A stretch of DNA of 64,000 nt from Sinorhizobium fredii USDA 205 (GTDB taxonomy: Bacteria; Pseudomonadota; Alphaproteobacteria; Rhizobiales; Rhizobiaceae): NCBI RefSeq assembly GCF_001461695.1, contig NZ_AUTC01000066.1, positions 96,087 to 160,086 on the forward strand, written 5' to 3'. Of this stretch, positions 16,897-26,402 are shown piece by piece (the stretch's first letter is position 1; each line of letters opens with the position of its first letter). A program made the position numbers and the translations under genes. A model generated the notes under the pieces. It saw only the letters and a program-made list of their open reading frames with translations, ran no database searches and was not told the DNA's origin.

Positions 16897-18632
16897 ACAA
16901 CATCTACATTCCGGCATGGCATTATCGGGCGCCAGGCATCGTTCAGCGCACGTGGGGCTGGAGCCCTATCGAGGAAATGGTGCTGCTGTCGCTTGATCGC
17001 AACCCAGGAACGATCGATGCCGTCGCGGCACACTTGGGAATCCTGCGACAGATTGTGAGCTCGACCGTAGCCCGCCTTATGCAGTTCGGCCTCGTTGAAG
17101 TCCGGCTTTCGCCACAGCCAGTGCTCGCCACAAGCAGCGTCGGGCATAGCTTCATTCGCGCGGGACGTGCGCTTCCTGAACGAACCACGGACCGCGAAAT
17201 CGGTATCAGTGTCGTATATGAAAAGGTCGGGCAGTCTGTCTTCAGGACGCGAGATGTGGACACGATCCCGGTTTCGAAACTCCCGGCCAGCGGCGCGATT
17301 GTCGCTTTTCCATCGGGCGAAGCGCCGGAGACGGACTATTCGATGATGCAGCGCGTCAGTCAGTTCACGGCCGGTACACTTCGTCCGGGCGAATGGCTTC
17401 GGGGTGTCGAGGCCAACAGTTCGTTCCTGGAACGAAAATTCCTGGTTCTCAATCTTGACGATGTGAAAGACGGGATACTGCCACTAGGGGCGAGCGACCA
17501 GCTCGTGGAAGCCCTGAAGGCGACAATAAAAACCGGCATCTTGCCGACGACCGCTGCTCCGCCAGTCAGCCAGCCTGTGGTGATCGACACGTCGTTTGCC
17601 ACCGAACAGCTTATCGTTGGGTCCGAACAGCACTTGCAGCGCTTCGAGCAAATCGTTGGCGCTGCAAAGTCGCACATCTTTGTCCTTTCAACGTTTGTCG
17701 CTTCGCAGTCCGATGAGAAAGGCAAAGAGAGGCGCGAGAGGATATGGCAGGCCCTCGAGGATGCATGCAGACGAGGCGTCAAATGTCACCTGTTCTTTGG
17801 AACGTCGCTTGATCGCGCCAAGCATGCATCAGCCATGCAGGAACTCTACACTCGGCTATCTGCGGTTCGGCAGACGAGAGGCTATCTGCTCGTCCAGAGA
17901 GATCCTGTGGGCAGCCATGCAAAGTTTCTCCTAGCAGACGATGGCGATGGTGGTGCAATTGCGGTGATGGGGTCCTGCAATTGGCTTTCGTCCCCGTTTT
18001 CGGCTGTCGAGGTTTCCGTAGAACTCAGGGAAACCAACGCTGTTGCGACCGGAATGGATCTACTCCGCGAGATCATTGCCAAACTCTCCGGCGCCAGCCG
18101 ATCCGTGGAAACGCTTTTGTTTATGGCGTCGGAACTGCGGCGTCAGCGTGCCCGTCTTTCATGGTCTTCAGAAACCCCGCCTCCTACCGCCAGACTAACC
18201 ATTCTTCGGGCCGACGACCACGAGCGCCTTCTCCGCGTTGCGGCGCACGATGCGCAGGAGCGTTTCGTTTGCTGCACGAATAAGGTCGGAGCCAATATGG
18301 TCCCCGCCCTGTTCGACCCCGCAGAGGTCGCAGGCAAGCGATTGAGTGACGTGCGTGTCTACTACTCGCGACGGTCGGGGCCGATCAAACGGGGGCATGT
18401 CGCACAACACCGCGAACGTCTGAATGGCATCGTCGAGTTAACTGGCGTACCGGAGCCGCAATTGCACGCCAAGTTCCTGGCGTGGGACAACGACCATATC
18501 GTCGTCAGTAGCTTGAACTGGGGCTCGCAATCGGGATTGGAGGAGAACCCATTGGACGAAATCGGCCTTTACCTGCAGGGCACAAAGCTTGCGACATCGT
18601 TGCTAGATAAATTCGAGGCAGCGAGTAGATGA
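16893..18632 (+). CDS. mkoB: MkoB-like phospholipase-D-family nuclease
   Basis: 579 residues. An N-terminal winged helix (IEEMVLLSLDRNPGTIDAVA, then SSTVARLMQFGLVEV) precedes two PLD half-sites: HAKFLLADDGDGG with GSCNW (about 342-365) and LHAKFLAWDNDHIVVSSLNW (about 523-542). The HxK followed by N/S residues is the HKD nuclease/phosphodiesterase site; the terminal Asp of HxKxxxxD is present in both halves. In Mokosh the PLD protein is the presumed effector acting with the helicase. Both ends overlap neighbours by 4 bp (ATGA), showing tight translational coupling. Confidence 0.75.
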   Translation: MNNIYIPAWHYRAPGIVQRTWGWSPIEEMVLLSLDRNPGTIDAVAAHLGILRQIVSSTVARLMQFGLVEVRLSPQPVLATSSVGHSFIRAGRALPERTTDREIGISVVYEKVGQSVFRTRDVDTIPVSKLPASGAIVAFPSGEAPETDYSMMQRVSQFTAGTLRPGEWLRGVEANSSFLERKFLVLNLDDVKDGILPLGASDQLVEALKATIKTGILPTTAAPPVSQPVVIDTSFATEQLIVGSEQHLQRFEQIVGAAKSHIFVLSTFVASQSDEKGKERRERIWQALEDACRRGVKCHLFFGTSLDRAKHASAMQELYTRLSAVRQTRGYLLVQRDPVGSHAKFLLADDGDGGAIAVMGSCNWLSSPFSAVEVSVELRETNAVATGMDLLREIIAKLSGASRSVETLLFMASELRRQRARLSWSSETPPPTARLTILRADDHERLLRVAAHDAQERFVCCTNKVGANMVPALFDPAEVAGKRLSDVRVYYSRRSGPIKRGHVAQHRERLNGIVELTGVPEPQLHAKFLAWDNDHIVVSSLNWGSQSGLEENPLDEIGLYLQGTKLATSLLDKFEAASR

Positions 18633-19774
18633 CCGGGGTAGTGACTGAAAAGTCCGCGCCCAACGCCGCAAACGCCGGCCTCGTCATGAAATTTTTGGAG
18701 CTTGATGGGCAAAACGGTCAGCCGCCTCGTTCCGTGAGTATCGGTGGCCTCGAGCTGGAACCACTAAACTACGACCAGCTGGCAGGTGCACAACTGCATA
18801 GACCTCTATCCGTCCCGCTCAATTGGCGTCACGCCAGAATTCTTGAGACGAACATCGAGGGCATTGAGATCGATAGTCTGGCACGCGGAAACGCGACGCT
18901 CGAGAGCACTCATAATTCGATGGCCGTCAGCCTGCAGCGTGGCGGTTGGCTTCCGTCTGGTCTCGCGATCGCCGATGGTGGCGTTACGATCCTGCCCGAT
19001 AGAAATGTCATCAGCCAGATAAAGGGACGTTTCGAGGGCGGCTCTGTTGTCGGCGCGGGTCAGGACTTTCTGGACTTGCTTGCTGAGCAGGAGGTGCGAC
19101 TTAACCCCCTTCTGTTCGCGATCGAAGGCAATGACCGGAGAATTCCAGATCATCAGATCGTAGAAGCGCAGCTGACGGAAGTGACGGCCTTTCTCCGCAA
19201 AGCGCTTCCGAAGGCAGAGCTTGTTGTCGGCAACGACAGTCTGAGGGGAGCTCTTGGCCTGATCGAAGACACCCGTGCTGGGCTTGAGCGAAAGAGCAAG
19301 TTCCTCCTTCATCTCTCGCCTGTCCTCACTGCTCCAACGAGCCGCAGGCTTTTCGACAAACGATGGACCGATGTGCTTGATGCGGCCGATCGCTACGGTG
19401 TGGCTCGCGGTTCTTTGGTTGTTCTGGCGGCGTTGAGCTCAGTGGCGGTTCCAAACTCTGGCAGCCCCGCAAAGAAGATGTTGAAGTTTCGGGCGACATA
19501 CTCTGACGAGGACGCCTACAACGCGCTCGCAGATATACGTTCGCTTGAAATATTAATTCACCTCCTCGCGCTGTTTCCCGGAGAGCGTCCTGCCATTTTT
19601 ACAGCCGACAGAGCATTGGCGCTTTTCTGGACCGGAATCCGGGCGCATAACTTCCGACGCGAAATGCGCTCGGTATCGTGCGATCTAGCGCCGGTAGAGC
19701 AGTTGTTTCCGGGCGACACGATGAACCTCTGGAAGAGCGATTGCAGACCTCGCGCAGCCGCGCAGGCAACGTAA
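18629..19774 (+). CDS. Third gene of the Mokosh-like operon, possible PIN-like protein
   Basis: A 381-residue protein I cannot assign to a named family. It has spaced acidic motifs in an order like PIN-like nucleases: VTILPDRNVISQIKGRF (about 118-134), EDAYNALADIRSLEILIHL (about 293-311) and AIFTADRALALFW (about 323-335). The start ATG overlaps the PLD gene stop (ATGA), so it belongs to the same transcript. The known two-gene Mokosh layout does not include it. A nuclease or regulatory accessory role is inference; the gene ends 6 bp from the converging UvrD-like gene. Confidence 0.6.
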   Translation: MTGVVTEKSAPNAANAGLVMKFLELDGQNGQPPRSVSIGGLELEPLNYDQLAGAQLHRPLSVPLNWRHARILETNIEGIEIDSLARGNATLESTHNSMAVSLQRGGWLPSGLAIADGGVTILPDRNVISQIKGRFEGGSVVGAGQDFLDLLAEQEVRLNPLLFAIEGNDRRIPDHQIVEAQLTEVTAFLRKALPKAELVVGNDSLRGALGLIEDTRAGLERKSKFLLHLSPVLTAPTSRRLFDKRWTDVLDAADRYGVARGSLVVLAALSSVAVPNSGSPAKKMLKFRATYSDEDAYNALADIRSLEILIHLLALFPGERPAIFTADRALALFWTGIRAHNFRREMRSVSCDLAPVEQLFPGDTMNLWKSDCRPRAAAQAT

Positions 19775-19780
19775 ACCCGT

Positions 19781-22531
19781 TCATTCGGCGCTTCGTCGAT
19801 CAATTAGCTGCGTGTGGTCACAGCCGGGATATTGGTTGCACCCGAGAAAGCGGCCGTTGTCGCGACCTTTCCGTTCTACCAGTTGGCCCACGCCGCACGC
19901 CGGACACGGATTTAGCGTGTCACCATCAATCGTCTCGAAACGCAAGTTTTCGCCGGCGATTTCTGAGAGCTCCCGAATATATCTGGATGGCTCACGGCTG
20001 TTCGTCAGCAGGAACACACCGCGGCTCGCGCGGGTCAATGCGACATAGAAAAGGCGGCGCTCCTCGGCAAACTCAAACGTCTCCGGTCGCGGCATGACTA
20101 GATTGAGCAGCTCATCGTCCTCTATCCGGCTTGGCACCCCATAATCGCCTTCGCTGACATCGAGCAGAATCGTATAGTCGGCCTCAAGTCCCTTGGCTCG
20201 ATGGAACGACAGTCCCGAAACTTCGATATGCTCGAATTTTGGCATCGCCCCCCTGAACGGATCCAGCTGGTTGTAGCGCCACAGCACCATGACCTTGAGC
20301 TTCTGGTGCTCGTCGCTCCGCCACTGTACGGAAATCCCGCCAAGGAAGGTATCGAGGCGCTTCAGCAATCGGAGGCATGAATCGGCAAAATCTGACTTGC
20401 CGCGATCACCGTCGATTGGAATGACCCGGATCGATCGTGGGATAGCCGGCCGTGTCGACCGCACCGATTTCTTAAGCTGGATCGGATTGCGCTGGACGAA
20501 GCTGGCCGCTGTTTCGGCGATGAGCTGATTGCAGCGATAGGTTTGCTCCAGACGACCTTGCCAACTTGCCCCAAAATTCGCCTCGAACTGCGTGAATATC
20601 GTAATGTCCGAACCGGCAAAGCGATAGATCGACTGCCAGTCGTCACCCACCGCAAAGATCTTGGTGAACGGCTTCTGGTGTTTCAGCGCCTTGATCAGCT
20701 TCGCGCGCGGCTCGGAAATATCTTGGAACTCTTCGACGAGGATCAGGGAGTATGGGCTCTCATATTGTCCGGTTTCCACTAGCCGCGTGGCATTGGCGAT
20801 CATCGAGTCGAAATCGATGCGGTTGGCCTCTACCAGCTTCTGGGAATAGGTTTCGGTGATCTTCCAGACGACCTGCGCAAATTCCCTGGCGCGGGTGCGA
20901 TCGTGAAGCGATTTGGCGCGCTCAAGCAGCATGTCCAGGGTCAGGTGGCCGGCGCGAATGTGTTTGATGCAGATCGCAATCAGCTTGTGATAGTGCTTGA
21001 TGACAACCGGCTCGAGGGCTTTCACGATCGCCGCATAGCTTTTACGTTCGAACCGAATGCCCCGTTTCGCAAGCTCTGCTTCGAGTTCCGCAATCAGCGA
21101 TCCATCACTCGCTTGCGCCGACGTGGTCCGGAATACATCCATCCCGGCCTTGCGGTATGCGGCCAGCTTGTTTTCGGCATGGGTGACGTAGTCCGCGAAG
21201 GGGGACGTGCCGTCAGCGTTGATGGCCAGATGCTCATGGATCGTTTTGCTGGCGGGGTAATAGAAGTCCGGATGGACGTACCGGATTTCCCCGTTTCCCT
21301 CGTTGATCGGGATCTGACGTTCGTACTCGAACTCGACGGAGTGCAGCCAGAGCCAGTTGGTGACTGTCTGCTCCTGGAGCGACTTCACATAGATGCCGGC
21401 CATCGTGCCGACGGTCGCATTTCCTTTCCGCCGGCGCACCGACAGGTAGCGCTCGTAGTCTGCCTCGGAATCGAACACCTCTGCCGGGATATCCGCCTTA
21501 GGATGAAGGACGAGGAGGTTGACCCAAAGCCCGGCGAATTCCGCGTCCGAACGCAGCAGCTCGTCTATGATCTCTTCGATCACTCTGGCCTCGCCGGCGG
21601 GATGTTCGACCCAGTCGGCAAGCTGAGGGGGACGGCCTTCGACCTCTTCGATAATTCCGCGACCGAGGGCGTGAAACGTGATCACTTTACATCCCGGATT
21701 TCCTGGATCGACCGCGAGCTGTCTGTATATCCGCTCTTTCAGTTCATCGGCGGCGCTCTTGTTGAAAGCGAGCACAAGGATTTCCTCAGGCCGATAGAGC
21801 TGCTTGTCGAGGACGTAGGCGACCTTGCCGACCATGGTGGCGGATTTGCCTGAGCCGGCAGAGGCGACGAGGAGATTGTTGTCTTCCAATCGAATGCACG
21901 CCTCGCGTTGCTGATCGGACAATGACCGGCCATCCAGATTGTCGTAGAACGACCGGTATCTCGACAGCTCAGCCGAGACAAACGCATCATTATATCTGTG
22001 GCGAACATCCGGATCGGTGAGGAAGGTGAGCGATCGGGGCAGCGCCGCTTTAAGGGTGGCCGGCATCAGTTCCGGGTCGAACAGAGGGTGCGAAAGCGCG
22101 GCCGCGGCTTCACCTGTTACATTCGCAATCGCACGGGCCAGGTCGGCATGGGCCAGATATTGCCGGTTACCCTCGGTGATAGACTGTAGTTTCGTATCCA
22201 CTTCGCTCAGGCGCTCGGTGTCGGAGCCGATCAAGTCGAAGAGGTGGTTATTGATAAAGCTGTAAAGGTCTGCCGCAATCCGGGTTGCTGCCTCTTCTCC
22301 GAGGCAGGGCAGGCTGTAGATTCGATTGCGAGACCGGACTTCGACCGAATGCCACAGCAAAGCCTTGCCGACGGAAATGGCTATGACGTCCAGACAAGGA
22401 AGATTGTCGGCGCCGTTCACGTTGATCTGCAGGGCCGCCGGCAACGACGAGCTCAGCGTCACTTTCCATTTTCCTTGGGGAAGGAGTCGGGCAAAAAATC
22501 CAGGCCGGTGTGTTCGAACACGATCAGACAT
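19781..22531 (-). CDS. UvrD/Rep-family SF1 helicase with C-terminal zinc ribbon
   Basis: 916 residues. The SF1A core starts with SDQQREACIRLEDNNLLVAS and Walker A ASAGSGKSA (about 223-231), then LAFNKSAADELKERI, QTYRCNQLI and ALTRASRGVFLLTNS. The layout with a long N-terminal extension resembles DNA helicase IV (HelD). The end, CPACGVGQLVERKG then CNQYPGCDHTQ, is a four-cysteine topoisomerase-type zinc ribbon. It starts 25 bp after an unknown gene on the same strand and converges on the Mokosh-like operon. Context suggests a two-gene defence or repair module, which is inference. Confidence 0.8.
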   Translation of the reverse strand: MSDRVRTHRPGFFARLLPQGKWKVTLSSSLPAALQINVNGADNLPCLDVIAISVGKALLWHSVEVRSRNRIYSLPCLGEEAATRIAADLYSFINNHLFDLIGSDTERLSEVDTKLQSITEGNRQYLAHADLARAIANVTGEAAAALSHPLFDPELMPATLKAALPRSLTFLTDPDVRHRYNDAFVSAELSRYRSFYDNLDGRSLSDQQREACIRLEDNNLLVASAGSGKSATMVGKVAYVLDKQLYRPEEILVLAFNKSAADELKERIYRQLAVDPGNPGCKVITFHALGRGIIEEVEGRPPQLADWVEHPAGEARVIEEIIDELLRSDAEFAGLWVNLLVLHPKADIPAEVFDSEADYERYLSVRRRKGNATVGTMAGIYVKSLQEQTVTNWLWLHSVEFEYERQIPINEGNGEIRYVHPDFYYPASKTIHEHLAINADGTSPFADYVTHAENKLAAYRKAGMDVFRTTSAQASDGSLIAELEAELAKRGIRFERKSYAAIVKALEPVVIKHYHKLIAICIKHIRAGHLTLDMLLERAKSLHDRTRAREFAQVVWKITETYSQKLVEANRIDFDSMIANATRLVETGQYESPYSLILVEEFQDISEPRAKLIKALKHQKPFTKIFAVGDDWQSIYRFAGSDITIFTQFEANFGASWQGRLEQTYRCNQLIAETAASFVQRNPIQLKKSVRSTRPAIPRSIRVIPIDGDRGKSDFADSCLRLLKRLDTFLGGISVQWRSDEHQKLKVMVLWRYNQLDPFRGAMPKFEHIEVSGLSFHRAKGLEADYTILLDVSEGDYGVPSRIEDDELLNLVMPRPETFEFAEERRLFYVALTRASRGVFLLTNSREPSRYIRELSEIAGENLRFETIDGDTLNPCPACGVGQLVERKGRDNGRFLGCNQYPGCDHTQLIDRRSAE

Positions 22532-22556
22532 CAGAGCTCACGTGCTACCAGAAAGT

Positions 22557-23938
22557 TCAGTCCGAAAGCCACTTGCAATCGGTCCAATGCCGTTCATACC
22601 GTCTTGCGAATTCTGTCATCTCCCGAACATTGGCCTGCGGTGTCTGACAGGCGCGGGCGCAGGTCGAGACGACATCCCGGTAAAGGGACGCGGAGACGGG
22701 CCGGATGCCCTCGTAGTTCATGATCAGGTCGGGAAGGCGCTCCGTGATTGCCTCTCCCCGAGGCGCCATGACAAAAGTCGGCGGTGTCCCGTATGCATTG
22801 ATCAAGATGTATCTCCAGCTCGGGTCGGCCTGACCTTGGGTGGGAACGATCTCGCAAGGGCAAGCATCACCGCCGCCGGAAATCTCCTGATAGACCGCTT
22901 CGAGCGCGTGAGCCTTCCTGGCAATCAGGACATAGGGTCCTGCGGGCGTGTAGCCGCCCATCCCTTCGTCATATTCGATGCCTAACAGGCGTAAGAGGTC
23001 GAAGCGCGCCGCTCGGTCCAGGAGGGAGCGCTCCGAGATGAACCACTGGAGTTGCCGCAGGGTAATCCCGGCTGCGGTGGCGATCTCTCTGGGCGAATTG
23101 GGCCAGCAGGCGACCAGGTTTTTGGCGATTTCGGCCGCATTGTCGTACTCTTCGTAGGCCGTGATGTCGTCGTCGTCATCGACGTCCTCTGATGGGTCTT
23201 CTCCCGAAAGCAGCCATATCCTGCCGGTAAATCCGTCGTGTTTGAAATAACGCGGCCGATCGGGTGGGAGTGAGGTCTCCCAGGATGACAGCCATGCACC
23301 GGCTTCCCAGTCCACTTTTTCGAGGAGAATGTCTGCCGGCTTTCGCATCGGCAATTCCAGCCAAGACTCGATCTTCTCCTCGAGTTTTCTGTTGCTGAGT
23401 CTGAGAGGACCGCGACCCGCCCTCCAATCGTGATCCTCGTGTGCATCGCGACAAAGGGTCTCGACGGACGCGACCAGCGACAGACCGACCGGGTCGTGTC
23501 TTTTTGACAGCCACAGGGAGGCATCCTGGGCTGAGCGCAACGATGCGGGCACTGTTTTATCCTTGGCGTCCGCAACCTCAGGCCGGATGCCGATCTTGGA
23601 TCCGCCGCCAGTGTCGGATCGGCCTGTGCCACATGGCGGTTCACACGCAGAATATCCGGCAGACCGCGCAAACCCTCTGCGTTTCCCCATGCCGTCAGCA
23701 GCACGTCGCGCAACGATTTGTGCTTCTCCATGGTGGAAAATGTCAGCCAGCGGATCGGCAGGCCGGCAACGGTGAGCCCATAAAGTATGATGGGGCTCAG
23801 CCCATGCCGTTTGGCGTCCGCTAGTCGTATCGGATCGCGGATAGCGACAACGCCGTGCTGAGGGTGGTGGAATAGAAACTTGGCGGTTGAGACGTAGAAG
23901 TGATGTTCTCGGTCTGGCTGTTGCGCCTTATTGTCCAT
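22557..23938 (-). pseudogene. Unknown protein upstream of the UvrD-like helicase, frameshifted
   Basis: Two overlapping frames make one protein of about 460 residues. The first (from ATG 23938) reads REHHFYVSTAKFLFHHPQHG and LTVAGLPIRWLTFSTMEKHK; after about 23600 the second continues with KIGIRPEVADAKDKTVPASL, ITLRQLQWFISERSLLD and YVLIARKAHALEAVYQEI down to 22557. The break is near GCGGATCC|AAGATC. The middle includes a helix-turn-helix-like segment (REIATAAGITLRQLQWFI) and an acidic stretch (EDVDDDDD). I do not recognise the family. Being 25 bp upstream of the helicase, it is probably its operon partner. Confidence 0.6.
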
Positions 23939-24144
23939 GGCTGCTCTCAAAATCATCAAATCGTTGGTCAGCATCCTACGTTTTCGACGTCAGCGCCTAA
24001 AGTACTTCCTTGCTTTAAATAGCGCTTGTTCGCAGTTCCCTAGCCGCAAACTCCGCGCGAAATGCGCCTGATCAGGGTCGTCGTTGCTTGCCCCGACGCC
24101 GATGCGTATTGTGCGCGGCCATGCCGCAATCGGATCGGAATAAA

Positions 24145-25121
24145 ATGACCTCGCAACTCGACTTCTTTGCAACACCTGTTCTGCCTACCGCGCAGGTTGC
24201 CAGGCCGCAGGTTATTGCAAAAAGTGGGCAGGAGGGCATTGGTTCGGATGACGAGGCCATGGCCCGTCATCTGCAAGCGACCGGCAATTATCGCATCTTG
24301 CGAAAGCTCCGACCGCGGCCGATCGTCGAGCCCCCGAGGCCGGAATTTCCGCGTCGTGGCGTCATTCTCGATATCGAAACCACCGGCCTCAATCATCGCT
24401 CCGACGAAATCATCGAAATCGGCGTGATAGCCTTCACCTTCAATGACGCGGCGCGATTGGCGACGTCACGGGCGTCTATGGCGGACTTCAGCAGCCAACT
24501 GGCCCGATCCCCGCCGAAATCACCCGCCTCACCGGGATCACCGACAATATGGTCGCCGGTCAGGTGATCGACGTTGCCTGCCTCAAATCCCTCACTGAGC
24601 CTGCCGACTTGATCATTGCTCACAATGCCGGCTTCGATCGACCTTTTTGCGAAGCTTTCTCGCAGATGTTTTGCAACAAGGCTTGGGCTTGCTCGGTTTC
24701 TGAGATCGACTGGTCGGCACGCGGCTTCGAGGGAAGCAAGCTCGGTTACCTGATCGGCCAGTCGGGCTATTTCCACGATGGCCACCGCGCGGTCGATGAC
24801 TGCTTCGCACTGCTGGAGGTGCTCGGGCAGACACGGCCCGGCCCCACTGCGGCGCCATTTGCGGAACTCTATCAGGCCAGCCAGCGATCGCGGGTTCGCA
24901 TTTATGCAGAGAACAGCCCGTTCGACATGAAGGATCAGCTCAAGGCGCGCGGTTACCGCTGGTCTGACGGCTCCGACGGCCGTCCGAAGTCCTGGTGGGC
25001 GGAATTGCCAGAAGAGAGGCTGGAAGAGGAGCTGCATTTCCTGCGGACGGAGATCTATCGCTGGGATGCCGATCCAGCGGTCAAATATCTGACAGCGTTC
25101 GACCGCTTCCGGGCTGTTTGA
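24145..25121 (+). pseudogene. DEDD 3'-5' exonuclease (DnaQ-like), frameshifted
   Basis: From ATG 24145 the first frame contains GVILDIETTGLNHRSDEIIE, the Exo I motif with DxE. After about 24455 the frame shifts by one and continues with EITRLTGITDNMVAGQ, LIIAHNAGFDRPFCEAF (Exo II) and YFHDGHRAVDDCFALLEVL (Exo III, HxxxxD). Joined, it is a full exonuclease domain with a C-terminal extension (WSDGSDGRPKSWWAELPEE). The shift lies at GACGCG|GCGCGATT with no long homopolymer. Two plus-strand degenerate genes follow closely, so this was probably an operon. Confidence 0.75.
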
Positions 25122-25137
25122 ATGGTCGGGAGGGGCG

Positions 25138-25943
25138 ATGACGACCGTTCTGGGTATTGATGCAGCCTGGACCGCGGCACAGCCGAGCGGTGTCGCATTG
25201 GTCTCCGCCGCGGTCGGCAATTGGCGCCTGATCTTCGCGGGATCGTCCTATCGCCACCTTCTGGATCGCGCCGAAGATGATCGGATCTCCACGTCCCGTC
25301 CATCCGGCTCGGTCGCAGAGGCCGCCGCTCTCCTTGCCGCGGCCGGGAAAATTGCGGGCTCAGCCGTGGATCTCGTCTGTCGCAGGAGCCGATTACGGCG
25401 CGCCGGGTTTCGGACAATCTGGTCTCGGCAGCCTATGGCGCCCGTCATTGTAGCACGCATACGCCGAGCGCGATCAGGCCCGGTAAAATCAGCGATGACC
25501 TGCGGAGCGGATTTGCGCTTTGCGGCTATGGGCTGCTGACGAAAGAGGTTTGCTCGCCGGGCCTGCTGGAGGTCTACCCGCATCCAGCCCTGGTCGAACT
25601 GATGCGTGCCGAAAAGCGGCTGCCTTACAAGCAGGGTAAGACCCGCAATTACTGGCCAACGGAAACCCCTGCCAGTCGGCGCAACAGACTCTTCGAAACC
25701 TGGCGGTCGATCGTCACCTCCCTCGACGGGGAGGTACAGGGCGTTTCGGAAAGACTGGTGCTGCCGCCGTTTGACGCGGCGCCGTGGCAGCTGAAAGCCT
25801 TTGAGGATATGCTCGACGCCGTCATCTGCGCGTGGGTCGGGATATGCGTCTTCGAGGGAATCGCCGTGCCATTCGGTGACGACACTTCGGCGATCTGGAT
25901 ACCCCGGTCAGAGCTTCTCGCGTCGCGGCGGTGTCAGTCATGA
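25138..25943 (+). pseudogene. DUF429 (predicted RNase H-like) protein, internal deletion
   Basis: The start reads TTVLGIDAAWTAAQPSGVAL, typical of DUF429 with its first aspartate. After about 25378 the frame changes and homology resumes with RRVSDNLVSAAYGARH, STHTPSAIRPGKISDDL and VYPHPALVELMRAEKRLPYK in another frame ending at 25943. Roughly a dozen or more bases seem to be missing where the segment with the second acidic residue would be. It starts 17 bp after the exonuclease stop. The product is predicted non-functional. Confidence 0.7.
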
Positions 25944-26212
25944 TCGGATTCTTGCGGCGATGGATCGAACACCGGCGTGCAATCCTTCGCCGATGGCAAG
26001 AGGATGCGAAGCAGCTAGCTGCATCGGATCCGTTTGGCGCTCGTTACGAGGCGCAACGAATGGCGCTCCGCAGACGTGCTCAAGGCAAACTTGGCGAATA
26101 CTGACATTGGGCCAAAGGTGCGAGCGAAGTCGCCCGTATCGAACGGCGTGCCGCGATGGACTTTGAGGTCGTCAAGGCGATTGCTGATCGGGAAGGCGGG
26201 TCTCGCCGGTAG
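25940..26212 (+). pseudogene. Small helical hypothetical protein with an in-frame TGA
   Basis: From ATG 25940, overlapping the previous gene's stop (ATGA), the frame encodes RRWIEHRRAILRRWQEDAKQ and FGARYEAQRMALRRRAQGKL, then a TGA at 26102-26104, and continues in the same frame with HWAKGASEVARIERRAA to a TAG at 26212. Composition is continuous across the TGA, so a nonsense mutation (for example TGG to TGA) is likely. The product would be a 90-residue basic helical protein of unknown role. Confidence 0.55.
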
Positions 26213-26402
26213 CCACCTGTACGGCGCGTCGCGGTGAGTACCCAGGCTGGTACTGTCTCGACCTTCCGATGTTTCCATGCATCTAGGTCCAGGAGGTTGG
26301 TTGCTGGTTCGATTCCTTTCAACTGCAATCACCCGGATGCGCGGCAGATAATGCCGATCTAAGAGGTGAGCGCCGATCGTCACACCGAACATGGCAAGTA
26401 CC

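Noticed and set aside
22982..23974. A 330-residue protein as an intact gene
   Set aside because: Only the N-terminal half has coding character; after about 23600 it becomes Arg/Ser/Pro-rich antisense-like sequence while homology moves to another frame, so it was merged into the frameshifted gene 22557-23938.
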